Positions 42,338 to 50,411 of a DNA stretch of 64,000 nucleotides are shown in pieces (the stretch's first letter is position 1; each line of letters begins with the position of its first letter). Made by a program: the position numbers and the translations under genes. Origin of the DNA: Flavitalea plasmicola (GTDB lineage: Bacteria > Bacteroidota > Bacteroidia > Chitinophagales > Chitinophagaceae); contig NZ_JAUOTO010000001.1 in the NCBI RefSeq assembly GCF_030546645.1, forward strand, positions 682,001 to 746,000, in the 5' to 3' direction. Below the pieces are notes generated by a model, which worked only from the letters and a program-made list of their open reading frames with translations, was not told the origin of the DNA and did no database searches.

Positions 42338-42402
42338 TTAAGGTACCAAGTTTCAGCCGCTGATCCCATGACGGCTCTCATACCTTATTTTGACTATGCT
42401 CA
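42338..42402 (-). promoter_or_regulatory. Tandem-operator promoter of the protease-USP unit
   Basis: On the minus strand: distal TGAGCATAGTCA (42391-42402), proximal TGAGAGCCGTCA (42369-42380), 22 bp apart. After 23 bp is TACCTTAA (42338-42345). Both operators are shared with the divergent kinase promoter. Confidence 0.7.
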
Positions 42403-42433
42403 TATGTCCAGGCACGATATTGACATACCTTTC
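42369..42433 (+). promoter_or_regulatory. Tandem-operator promoter of the kinase pair
   Basis: Distal TGACGGCTCTCA (42369-42380), proximal TGACTATGCTCA (42391-42402), then 23 bp and TACCTTTC (42426-42433). The predicted start is near 42438. Confidence 0.72.
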
Positions 42434-42454
42434 ATTTAGCCAAACTATCATATT

Positions 42455-42970
42455 ATGATCATCGTAGTAATGGGCCTTCCGGGCAGCGGCAAGAGCTACT
42501 TCGCATCCCGGCTTGCAACGCTCATCGGCGCGGATTATATCAACAGCGACCGGGTGAGGACAGGGCTATTCTCCGGAACCACTTATTCCCAAAGGGAAAA
42601 ACTAATGGTCTATGAGGAGATGCTGACCCGGGCAGTCAGAGCCGCCCATGAGGATAAGCATGTGGTATTGGATGCGACATTTTATACCAACGAGATAAGA
42701 ACGATGTTTTCCACAGCATTACAGGACCTGGACGAACTGTCATTCATCGAGGTCGTGGCGGACGAAGGGCTGATAAGGGAAAGGCTAAGAACGCAAAGGG
42801 AGGACAGTGATGCGAACTATGCGGTATACATGGAAATAAAGGAGGAGTGGGACCCCTTCACCGGTGATCACCTGGTGTTAAGGTCCACCGACGACAACAT
42901 CGATAACATGCTGGATGAGGCGGTGAAGTATCTACAGGAGGGTATCAATGACACAACAACAGATCGATAA
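42455..42970 (+). CDS. AAA-family P-loop kinase (gluconokinase/zeta-like)
   Basis: A 171-residue P-loop protein with Walker A GLPGSGKSY (about 7-15) and the DSDRVR-like segment NSDRVRTGLFSG. A VVLDATFY motif and an arginine-rich lid (LIRERLRTQREDSDANYAVY) follow. It belongs to the small-molecule kinase type that forms the C-terminal half of two-domain proteins such as mycobacterial Rv2004c. Here it is a separate gene overlapping the APH-like gene by 23 bp. The substrate is unknown. Confidence 0.85.
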   Translation: MIIVVMGLPGSGKSYFASRLATLIGADYINSDRVRTGLFSGTTYSQREKLMVYEEMLTRAVRAAHEDKHVVLDATFYTNEIRTMFSTALQDLDELSFIEVVADEGLIRERLRTQREDSDANYAVYMEIKEEWDPFTGDHLVLRSTDDNIDNMLDEAVKYLQEGINDTTTDR

Positions 42971-43961
42971 GCTGCTGTGCTGCATGGGCGCAGAAAGCGA
43001 TGGCCGCCGCCCGGAGCTCATCGAGACGCACATCTCATGGGTGATATTATCCGATAAATACGTATACAAGATCAAGAAGCCGCTGACACTGCATTTCCTG
43101 GACTTTTCCACCCGGGACAAGCGCCGGTTCTACTGTGAAAGGGAACTGGTGCTGAACAGGAGGCTCACGGAGGACATGTATCTGGACGTTTTGCCTGTAA
43201 TAGAGAAGGCAGGCCGCCTGCTCATCGGACATCAATCCGGAGAGACGGTGGATCATGCAGTATGTATGCGGCGGATGGAGGACGGCCGTCGGATGGACCT
43301 GCTGGTAAGATCCGGTGGTGTCACCGAGGCGGACATACATCGGCTCGCTGAAAAGATAGCCGGATTTCATAACAGGACTGACAGGATCTTTGAGAAGGAC
43401 CTGCTGGATATTCCTGGAAAATTTGCAGACCTGGCTTCCGAAGAGAAACAGCTGCGGGAACACCCCGGCTGCTCTAATGCAGGGATCATCGGCCGCGCCA
43501 TCGCTATTTCGAATGATTTTATGAACAGGCACCGGGACAGGGTGGCAGCCAGGTTCAGGGCGGGATTGGTCAGGGACTGTCATGGCGATCTCCATACAAG
43601 GAACATCTTCATGCTCCCGGCCCCGCAACCTTTTGATTGTATCGAATTCAACGACGATCTCCGGCAGATAGACGTTTTGAACGAGGTGGCTTTCCTCTGC
43701 ATGGACCTGGATGCGCTGGGCAGAGAGGATCTGTCTGCGTCATTTCTCAAGGGTTACAATGCGCTGTTCCCTGCGATAACTACGGACGAGGACTACCAGC
43801 TCTTCATTTATTTTAAAAGCTACCGGGCCAATGTTCGCGCCAAGATCAACAGTCTCAGGGCGGGCAGCGCAGTCAACGAGGATGAAAAGACCGCCGCCCT
43901 GGCTGCATCTGATAAATACCTGGGATTGATGGACGCCTACCTCAATCAATTGTCGGAATGA
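42948..43961 (+). CDS. Aminoglycoside-phosphotransferase-like kinase (Rv2004c N-half type)
   Basis: A 337-residue protein-kinase-like phosphotransferase. It opens with ELIETHISWVILSDKYVYKIKKPLTLHFLDFST (the invariant lysine lies in VYKIKKP). The catalytic loop is VRDCHGDLHTRNIF and the metal site FDCIEFNDDLRQIDVLNEVAFL. In many bacteria this domain is fused upstream of the AAA kinase. Here the order is reversed and the genes are split, with a 23-bp overlap. Despite the name, resistance is unlikely. A role in stress under low oxygen is inferred from the operator and the DosR counterpart. Confidence 0.88.
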   Translation: MTQQQIDKLLCCMGAESDGRRPELIETHISWVILSDKYVYKIKKPLTLHFLDFSTRDKRRFYCERELVLNRRLTEDMYLDVLPVIEKAGRLLIGHQSGETVDHAVCMRRMEDGRRMDLLVRSGGVTEADIHRLAEKIAGFHNRTDRIFEKDLLDIPGKFADLASEEKQLREHPGCSNAGIIGRAIAISNDFMNRHRDRVAARFRAGLVRDCHGDLHTRNIFMLPAPQPFDCIEFNDDLRQIDVLNEVAFLCMDLDALGREDLSASFLKGYNALFPAITTDEDYQLFIYFKSYRANVRAKINSLRAGSAVNEDEKTAALAASDKYLGLMDAYLNQLSE

Positions 43962-43986
43962 TCGACGTCAACTAAACACTTAACAT

Positions 43987-44763
43987 ATGAACAAGACCCT
44001 TATTCTCTCTGCCGCTGTTGCCGGTGTGGCCACAGCCCTGCTGCTGAGCTCCTGCCATAAAACAGACCTGCCGGCATTCGACCCCAGAAATGGGAAGTTG
44101 GATTTCAAACAATGCGTGATCACGAAGCTGGAAGGTATCGGTCAGATCGGCGAATTTTCGTTCGATGTCCACCGGACAATAACGTACAATAACAGGAGGG
44201 ACCCCATTGCGGTGGAACCCGACTTTGTAGGAACGGGATCGCCCAGACTGAAATTCTATTATGACAACAATGGAAGGCTGATCTCCCTGGGAGGCGAATA
44301 CCTCAATGGTGGCTTCGAAACCTGGCATAACTATAAGTATGACAAGGCGGGCAGGATCACGGGTGATTCCGTCTATATATTCGGGACGGTGGGCGACCCG
44401 GGATCAGCCTATCTCAAACGTTATTCCAGGCTGTTCTATGATGACCTGAACCGCGTGATCATGGAGGTCAGGGACCAGCACGAGGCATATCCTTACCAGG
44501 ACACCACCCGCTACAGCTATGACGCCCGTGGCAATCTCTTCGGTAATGTCAAACCTTACGATGATAAAATTAACCCTTTATTGTCCAATAAGATCTGGCG
44601 GTTCCTGGCCAGGAACTACAGTGTCAACAATACAGGATCTCCCACAGCTTACAACGATCATGGCTTGCCGCTGCGCCTGGAAGGTAATGCGCTGGACAGC
44701 TGGTATTATGATATCTGGGGCGTCAGCGGGGATGTGGTCACGATTGACTATGATTGCAGATAA
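43987..44763 (+). CDS. Putative lipoprotein with RHS-like YD segments, unknown function
   Basis: A 258-residue secreted lipoprotein with a lipobox LLSSC at about 19-23. The body has YD-type stretches resembling RHS repeats (YDNNGRLISLGGEY, YDKAGRITGDS, YDARGNLFGN) and many aromatic residues. I do not recognise a specific family; similar small YD lipoproteins are common in this phylum. It lies 25 bp after the APH-like gene and ends at a strong terminator, so it probably shares that promoter. Confidence 0.7.
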   Translation: MNKTLILSAAVAGVATALLLSSCHKTDLPAFDPRNGKLDFKQCVITKLEGIGQIGEFSFDVHRTITYNNRRDPIAVEPDFVGTGSPRLKFYYDNNGRLISLGGEYLNGGFETWHNYKYDKAGRITGDSVYIFGTVGDPGSAYLKRYSRLFYDDLNRVIMEVRDQHEAYPYQDTTRYSYDARGNLFGNVKPYDDKINPLLSNKIWRFLARNYSVNNTGSPTAYNDHGLPLRLEGNALDSWYYDIWGVSGDVVTIDYDCR

Positions 44764-44795
44764 AAGCAAGGCAGGCGCTTCGCCTGCCTTGCTTT
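44763..44795. terminator. Strong hairpin terminator between convergent genes
   Basis: A perfect 12-bp stem GCAAGGCAGGCG (44766-44777) and CGCCTGCCTTGC (44781-44792) with a CTT loop. It is flanked by AAA and TTT, so it can act on both strands, between the lipoprotein gene and USP 5. Confidence 0.85.
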
Positions 44796-44823
44796 AGCCT
44801 TATCCTTCCCACACTTATCCTTC

Positions 44824-45660
44824 TCACATATGCGTGATGAACAAAGGCGCCTTTAACTGCCGCATCAGCTCATCGGCCAGGCTGGGATGCAGCCAGGTGG
44901 AGAGCTTGCTCCTTTCATAAGCCCCCGCGACGAGCAATATGTCCTGTCCCTCTTCCTTGCACAAGGCAACCAGTTGGGATTCGTCTCCTTGCACCACCTT
45001 GTAGTCGACGTTCTTATAATGCCTTTTCATCCATTCCTGTATCAGCTTGTTATCCGGCAGATGGAGGTTGAGCGTAGCGGATTTTACGGACAGCACCAGC
45101 ACTTCCTTTCCGGACATTTCCGGGAAAAGATAGGTGAACATTTTGATAGCTTGCATGGACGAAGGGGACCCGTCATACAAAAAGAGGAGTTTGCGGATCA
45201 TTCCCCTTTTGACGGGCGCCAGCCAGACGGGACAATGCGCCTCATGCAGCAGGCTCTTTACAAACCATCCCGGCATGCTCTCTTCCAGGTAGGAAAATGT
45301 CTCGCCAGGGTCGATGACCAGCAGGTCGGCAAAAACGCTTTCGTGCAGCAGCTCTTTCAGGGCGGACCTTTTGTCGCGGTGGATACTGTAATTAAGACCA
45401 TTTTCCTGGCATGCCGACTCGAAAGTGTCGACGGATGCATGATAAGTTGCCTGGTCGTCCTTTGCCAGCTCTTCGAACATCTCTTTGCCACTGCCGGATT
45501 GTCCCACCAGCGCTTCGTAGACAACAAATCCCCGCGCGGTGAATTCCGGGAGGAATACCCCTACCAGGTGCGCCTGGTGCTGTTTGGCCAGCCTGATGGC
45601 CTCTTCCAGGGTGCTTTCGGAGAACCTGAGCCCGTCGAAAGCGGCTATTATTTTCTTCAT
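44824..45660 (-). CDS. Universal stress protein, tandem-domain (USP 5)
   Basis: A 278-residue two-domain USP of the first subgroup. It opens MKKIIAAFDGLRFSESTLEEAIRLAK. Domain 2 starts with YDGSPSSMQAIKMFTYLFPEM, and the protein ends VAGAYERSKLSTWLHPSLADELM, where the usual GAYGRS has Glu for Gly. The longer frame from 45726 is rejected because it begins above the predicted transcription start at about 45678. It stands alone on the minus strand. Confidence 0.9.
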   Translation of the reverse strand: MKKIIAAFDGLRFSESTLEEAIRLAKQHQAHLVGVFLPEFTARGFVVYEALVGQSGSGKEMFEELAKDDQATYHASVDTFESACQENGLNYSIHRDKRSALKELLHESVFADLLVIDPGETFSYLEESMPGWFVKSLLHEAHCPVWLAPVKRGMIRKLLFLYDGSPSSMQAIKMFTYLFPEMSGKEVLVLSVKSATLNLHLPDNKLIQEWMKRHYKNVDYKVVQGDESQLVALCKEEGQDILLVAGAYERSKLSTWLHPSLADELMRQLKAPLFITHM

Positions 45661-45682
45661 ATGTATAAGTATTGATTTTACC

Positions 45683-45747
45683 CAAATCAACGGCATTCCC
45701 GGATGAAATACAATGATCCTGGTCAAAGCAGTCCATGAAGAAAGTCA
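45683..45747 (-). promoter_or_regulatory. Tandem-operator promoter of USP 5
   Basis: On the minus strand: distal TGACTTTCTTCA (45736-45747), proximal TGACCAGGATCA (45714-45725, strict), 22 bp apart. After 23 bp is TTGATTTG (45683-45690), a -7 box with A replaced by T at position 2. Confidence 0.75.
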
Positions 45748-45750
45748 ACC

Positions 45751-45815
45751 TGACGATTGTCAGGGAAGGGATTGACAGCGCTCAGGCAGAAGCCATATGT
45801 TTTGAGGTAGTATTG
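45751..45815 (+). promoter_or_regulatory. Tandem-operator promoter of the Mla-FtsH operon
   Basis: Distal TGACGATTGTCA (45751-45762, strict), proximal TGACAGCGCTCA (45773-45784), 22 bp apart. After 23 bp is TAGTATTG (45808-45815). The predicted start near 45820 leaves about 13 nt before mlaE. Confidence 0.78.
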
Positions 45816-45832
45816 CCCTATATACCACGCTT

Positions 45833-46603
45833 ATGGCCCTTCCTGCAAAATTCCGTCAATTCCTGGGTATGACAGGCGATCTGTCCCGGTTTACGGGGCG
45901 TTTTTTTGCTTACGGCATCAAGCCAAGATACGAGCTGGCCGAGTTCCTGCGTCAATGTTATATGATCGGCAACCGCAGCCTCCCGCTGGTAGGCCTTACC
46001 GGTTTTATCATGGGACTGGTGCTGACCATGCAGCTGCGTCCTTCCCTCGTGGATTATGGGGTGGAATCGCAATTGCCGGCCATGGTGGGCATTGCCATTG
46101 TACGGGAGATAGGCCCGGTGATCACCGCCCTGATCTTTGCAGGAAAGATTGGCAGCAGCATCGGCGCTGAGCTGGGGTCTATGAAGGTCACGGAGCAGAT
46201 TGACGCAATGGAGGTAAGTGGCACGAATCCATTCAAATACCTGGTCGTTACCCGGGTAATGGCCGCCACCCTCATGCTGCCCGTACTGGTGGTGCTCAGC
46301 GACGGCATTTCATTGCTGGGGGCCTTTTTGGGTGTCAATATCCGCAGCGTCACCAGCTTCACGCTCTTTTTCAGGCAGGTCATCGATAACCTGGCTTTCG
46401 GAGACGTGTTCCCCGCTTTTATCAAAACCTTTCTGTTCGGCTTTGCCGTGGGGATCATCGGGTGCCATAAAGGCTATTATTCCAGCAAGGGCACGGAAGG
46501 GGTGGGCAGGGCGGCTAATTCGGCTGTCGTCCTTTCCTCGATCGTGATCTTTATCATAGACCTCATCGTCGTCCAGGTAACGGACCTCATCGGGATAAAC
46601 TGA
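45833..46603 (+). CDS. mlaE: MlaE/YrbE-type permease of an MCE lipid transporter
   Basis: A 256-residue membrane protein with about five helices, the permease of an MCE (Mla-type) phospholipid transport system. Family marks are MGLVLTMQLRPSLVDYGVE, GPVITALIFAGKIGSSIGAELGSMKVTEQIDAMEVSGTNP and PVLVVLSDGISLLGAFLGV. It is followed by the ATPase (6 bp) and the MCE-domain protein. The operon continues into a tryptophan-rich protein and FtsH. Maintaining the outer membrane in non-growing cells is a plausible purpose. Confidence 0.93.
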   Translation: MALPAKFRQFLGMTGDLSRFTGRFFAYGIKPRYELAEFLRQCYMIGNRSLPLVGLTGFIMGLVLTMQLRPSLVDYGVESQLPAMVGIAIVREIGPVITALIFAGKIGSSIGAELGSMKVTEQIDAMEVSGTNPFKYLVVTRVMAATLMLPVLVVLSDGISLLGAFLGVNIRSVTSFTLFFRQVIDNLAFGDVFPAFIKTFLFGFAVGIIGCHKGYYSSKGTEGVGRAANSAVVLSSIVIFIIDLIVVQVTDLIGIN

Positions 46604-46609
46604 CAGGAA

Positions 46610-47386
46610 ATGGAAACTGCGACACAACATATAACGACCAAATCCGATCCGGCTGAGCAGACTCCCGTGATCTTTATCGAACATGTTTGTAAGCGGTTTG
46701 GCGACAACGTCGTTTTGAATGATTTCGGCATGACCGTGGAAAAAGGGGAGAACGTGGTCGTGCTGGGGCGCAGCGGCGTCGGTAAATCTGTGCTCATCAA
46801 ATGTATCGTGGGGCTGTTGAAGGCGGACAGCGGGAACATCGTGGTCCTGGATAAAGACATCACCAGCCTGGATCACGACGAAATGGACAAGATGAGGGCC
46901 CGCGTCGGCTTCCTTTTCCAGAGCAATGCGCTTTACGACTCCATGACCGTCAGGAAAAACCTTGAATTCCCGCTGCGCAGACACTGGATCGAAAGTTCGC
47001 GGGACGAGATAGACGCGATGGTGCTGGAAGCTTTGGAAAATGTAGGACTGGCCCATACCATCGACATGATGCCCGAAGAGCTTTCCGGAGGCATGAAAAA
47101 ACGCGTCGCCCTGGCGAGGACCCTGATCCTGAAGCCCGAGATCATCTTGTATGATGAACCTACCACAGGGCTCGACCCCGTGACGGGAAAGGAGATCAGC
47201 ATGCTGATAGTCGAGCTGCAGGCCAAATACCGTACTTCCTCCATCATTATTTCACATGATATGCATTGTGTGAAGCTGACAGCCAGTAAGATCGTATTGC
47301 TGATGGACGGAAAGAACTATTGTTCCGGGACCTATGAAGCGCTTAGCCGGAGCACCGATCCGGCGGTAAAACAATTTTTTGAATAA
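46610..47386 (+). CDS. mlaF: MlaF-type ATPase of an MCE lipid transporter
   Basis: A 258-residue ABC ATPase. Walker A GRSGVGKSVLIKC, signature LSGGMKKRVALARTL, Walker B ILYDEPTTGLDP and the switch histidine in IIISHDMH are all present. The KKRV form after LSGG and a target-permease MEVSGTNP motif upstream are typical of Mla systems. It pairs with MlaE on one side and the MCE protein on the other. Confidence 0.94.
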   Translation: METATQHITTKSDPAEQTPVIFIEHVCKRFGDNVVLNDFGMTVEKGENVVVLGRSGVGKSVLIKCIVGLLKADSGNIVVLDKDITSLDHDEMDKMRARVGFLFQSNALYDSMTVRKNLEFPLRRHWIESSRDEIDAMVLEALENVGLAHTIDMMPEELSGGMKKRVALARTLILKPEIILYDEPTTGLDPVTGKEISMLIVELQAKYRTSSIIISHDMHCVKLTASKIVLLMDGKNYCSGTYEALSRSTDPAVKQFFE

Positions 47387-47396
47387 TAATCTTATC

Positions 47397-48398
47397 ATGG
47401 AAGCGCAAACAAAAAATAATATCAAGCTGGGGTTCCTGGTGCTGGCGGGCTTACTGCTGCTGATATTGACGCTGTACGGCGTAGGCAAGAACCAGCATCT
47501 CTTCGGATCCAACTTTCGGCTGAAAGCAAGGTTCACCAATATCAGTGGACTGATGAAAGGCAACAATATCCGGTTCTCCGGCATACAGGTCGGCACAGTA
47601 AAGCAAATTGAAATATTAAACGACACCACGATCGAGGTCACCATGCTGATAGATGAAAAAGTAAAGCCCTTCATGCACCGCAATGCCATTGCCTCCATCG
47701 GCACCGAAGGGCTGATGGGCAATAAGATCATCAATATCATACCCTCGTCGTCGCCCGCCCCGGCAGTGGAGGAGGACGTCATGCTGGCTACCCAAAAAAA
47801 TGTCAATACGGATGAAATGCTGCAGACGCTCAGCCGTACCAATAAAAATATTGCCGATGTCTCCGAAGATCTGAAGAACGCCGCCCATAGGATCACCAAC
47901 AGCGCGGCGTTATGGTCCCTGTTGAATGACAGTGGTCTGTCTCTTAATGTCCGGACATCGCTGGCGCATATCAATCAGGCCGCCGCGAACACACAGACTT
48001 TCACCCGGGATATTCGGGAGATCATTGCCCAAACGAAAGAAGGAAGGGGGTCCATCGGTCAGCTGCTCAGGGACACGGGCTTCTACCGCGACCTGGACCG
48101 GGCCACCACGACCATCGACCAGGCGGGCCAGGGGGCGCGTGATCTTGTCAGCCATCTGGATGATCTGGTGCTGCAGCTGAAGGAGGACGTTGCCAACGGA
48201 AAAGGCACCGCCAATGCTTTGCTGCGGGATTCTCTCATCGTCATGAAGCTGAATGCCAGTCTCGACAATATCCAAAAAGGAACGGATGGCTTCAACCAGA
48301 ACATGGAGGCGTTGAAACATAATTTTCTTTTCCGGGGTTATTTCAGGCGACTGGAAAAGCAAAAGAAGAAACAGACCGTTAATACCGTTACGAGATGA
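47397..48398 (+). CDS. mlaD: MlaD/MCE-domain lipid-binding protein
   Basis: A 333-residue inner-membrane-anchored MCE protein. One N-terminal helix (about 10-28, LGFLVLAGLLLLILTLYGVG) precedes the MCE domain (about 35-115; GLMKGNNIRFSGIQVGTVKQIEI). A long helical tail follows with LNVRTSLAHINQAAANTQTF and repeated hydrophobic positions, which would form the periplasmic tunnel. The start is placed at ATG 47397 (MEAQTKNN) rather than 47379 because the latter overlaps the ATPase stop. Its end overlaps the next gene by four bases. Confidence 0.92.
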   Translation: MEAQTKNNIKLGFLVLAGLLLLILTLYGVGKNQHLFGSNFRLKARFTNISGLMKGNNIRFSGIQVGTVKQIEILNDTTIEVTMLIDEKVKPFMHRNAIASIGTEGLMGNKIINIIPSSSPAPAVEEDVMLATQKNVNTDEMLQTLSRTNKNIADVSEDLKNAAHRITNSAALWSLLNDSGLSLNVRTSLAHINQAAANTQTFTRDIREIIAQTKEGRGSIGQLLRDTGFYRDLDRATTTIDQAGQGARDLVSHLDDLVLQLKEDVANGKGTANALLRDSLIVMKLNASLDNIQKGTDGFNQNMEALKHNFLFRGYFRRLEKQKKKQTVNTVTR

Positions 48399-50395
48399 GA
48401 TACAGGAACGCTTGCTTCATCCATCATCGCTGGAAGACTATCCTGCTTGTCGCTGCCATGCTGGGAACAGCTACGGTGCTGCAAGCCCAGGGTGAATGGC
48501 CGCGCAGCATTGTCGGTGCGGACGGGGGGATTCTCTATATCTATCAGCCGCAGGCAGATTCATTTTCCGGGAATATCCTGCGCTTCAAAGCGGCTTTTAC
48601 TTACGTGGAAAAAGGAAAGGATTTGCCGGGTTATGGATCTTTCCAGGCCCTTACCATGGTGGATATCGACAAGGATCAGCGCCAGGTATTCGTGTTGGTG
48701 GCAAATGTCTTATCGCTGCGTATTTCCGGTCCTCCTGATTCGGCCAAAACGGAATACCTTAAAGAGACGATCGAGTGCGGGATCCCGGCGGCATCCATCG
48801 ATATTCCGCTGGATGAGCTGGTGAGCGCATTGCCATTACAGGAAGATGAAGAAGGCAGGCGGTTTGCCCGGCAGTACAGGAATGACCCGCCCCGCATCAT
48901 CGTCGCCACCCGCCCCTCGATCCTGGCGTTGATCGACGGCCTGCCCAAAATGAAGCGTCATCCCGTATGGGGGGTCAACATGATAATCAACACACCCAAT
49001 ATCATTATGGAATCCGAGGATGGGTGGTTCTATTTGTATGGGGCTCGTCATTGGTACATCGGCCCCGTCGGCACAGGACCATACAACTACACGGGCTATA
49101 TCGCTCCCGACATGCAGCGGGTGCAGGAAGCTTTCCGGCTGGCGATGGAGTCCGCTTCTGAACATACGGACACAATCCGCGAAGGAGCAGGCATCGTGGA
49201 GGACATTATTGTAAGCGCTCCGCCTGCCGAGCTCATCCAGACGAGGGGCGAGCCGGTTTTCACACGCATTGCCGGCACCAGCCTGCGGTACGTGTCGAAC
49301 ACCAATAACGACATCTTCCTGGACAGTGCACTCCATAAGTACTATGTTCTCCTTTCAGGTCGCTGGTTCACCGCCGCGGGCTTCAACGGACCCTGGCAGT
49401 TCGTTCCGGCCGATGCCCTGCCTGCTGATTTTGCCAGGATCCCGGAAGGCTCTCCCAAGGACAACGTGCTGGCCAGCGTGGCAGGAACAGATGCCGCCAG
49501 GGAAGCTATCGTAGATGCATTGCTTCCCCAGACCGCAGTGATATCCCGTGCTGAAGCCGCAACGTCCGTCAGCTATGACGGGCCGCCGAAATTCGCCGCT
49601 ATCGCCGGCACCCGGCTGCACTATGCCCTTAACACCGCTGCCGTTGTGCTAAAGGATCAGCATAACTATTACTGTGTGGACAAGGGCGTATGGTTCAGTG
49701 CCGGCAACCCGTCAGGACCCTGGACGCTTTGCACGGAAAGGCCAACACAGGTGGATCTCATTCCCCCCGATTGCCCAGTATATTTCTGTAAATACGCATA
49801 CATCTTCGGCTCCGACCCGAACTATGTCTATGCCGGCTATACTGCCGGCTACCTCAATGCCTATATCAGCGGGCCGACCCTGGTCTATGGCACGGGATGG
49901 TCCTATCCGGCCTGGTCGAAAAATGCCTGCTTTCCCAGACCATGGACCTGGGGGTTTGGTATGTCATACAACCCCTGGATCGGATGGTGCCTGGGCGCCA
50001 GCCTGGACCCCGAATGGTTCGGCAGCGCCGTGGGAAATAATGGATGGAGTACGGGCTGGTGGGGCTCTGCTGCCTATCAGCCGCCCTATATCTGGCATCA
50101 TTTCAGCGGCCATGGTCTGTACGAACAGGACATCCGGCGGGCGGAAAATATTACCTATGTCAATAACCTGTATCGCTACCGGCCTGACAGGATCAGCCGG
50201 CCGCCGGCCGCTCCTTTTTACACAGACACCATCGGAGATGTCTTTACGCATAGAGATGGCGGATGGTGGCGTCACGAAGAAGGTAAGTGGCAGCTGGCAA
50301 CAGATCCTCACCAGATCAGCACGTTAAATACCATTGAAATGCATCGTAAAAGAAGCGGGATGCGGATCAGGAATTTCCTGAGACAAAGAGGGTAA
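48395..50395 (+). CDS. Large exported tryptophan-rich repeat protein of unknown function
   Basis: A 666-residue secreted protein with an N-terminal signal (about 1-32, ending LQAQ). The middle carries repeats of a Trp-rich motif: GRWFTAAGFNGPWQFVPADALPADFARIP and KGVWFSAGNPSGPWTLCTERP, each preceded by a YVSNTNNDIF or LHYALNTAAVV strand. The C-terminal part has VYAGYTAGYLNAYISGPTLVYGTGW and many Trp, Gly and Tyr residues. Related proteins occur across Bacteroidetes and Proteobacteria, sometimes called carbohydrate-binding V/XII-like. No catalytic motif is visible. Its four-base overlap with mlaD suggests a link to envelope lipid transport. Confidence 0.75.
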   Translation: MRYRNACFIHHRWKTILLVAAMLGTATVLQAQGEWPRSIVGADGGILYIYQPQADSFSGNILRFKAAFTYVEKGKDLPGYGSFQALTMVDIDKDQRQVFVLVANVLSLRISGPPDSAKTEYLKETIECGIPAASIDIPLDELVSALPLQEDEEGRRFARQYRNDPPRIIVATRPSILALIDGLPKMKRHPVWGVNMIINTPNIIMESEDGWFYLYGARHWYIGPVGTGPYNYTGYIAPDMQRVQEAFRLAMESASEHTDTIREGAGIVEDIIVSAPPAELIQTRGEPVFTRIAGTSLRYVSNTNNDIFLDSALHKYYVLLSGRWFTAAGFNGPWQFVPADALPADFARIPEGSPKDNVLASVAGTDAAREAIVDALLPQTAVISRAEAATSVSYDGPPKFAAIAGTRLHYALNTAAVVLKDQHNYYCVDKGVWFSAGNPSGPWTLCTERPTQVDLIPPDCPVYFCKYAYIFGSDPNYVYAGYTAGYLNAYISGPTLVYGTGWSYPAWSKNACFPRPWTWGFGMSYNPWIGWCLGASLDPEWFGSAVGNNGWSTGWWGSAAYQPPYIWHHFSGHGLYEQDIRRAENITYVNNLYRYRPDRISRPPAAPFYTDTIGDVFTHRDGGWWRHEEGKWQLATDPHQISTLNTIEMHRKRSGMRIRNFLRQRG

Positions 50396-50411
50396 AGAAT
50401 AAAAATAGTAT

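Noticed and set aside
42948-43961. Aminoglycoside resistance gene
   Set aside because: It resembles the kinase half of Rv2004c-like stress proteins, and its neighbours and operator point to stress rather than resistance.
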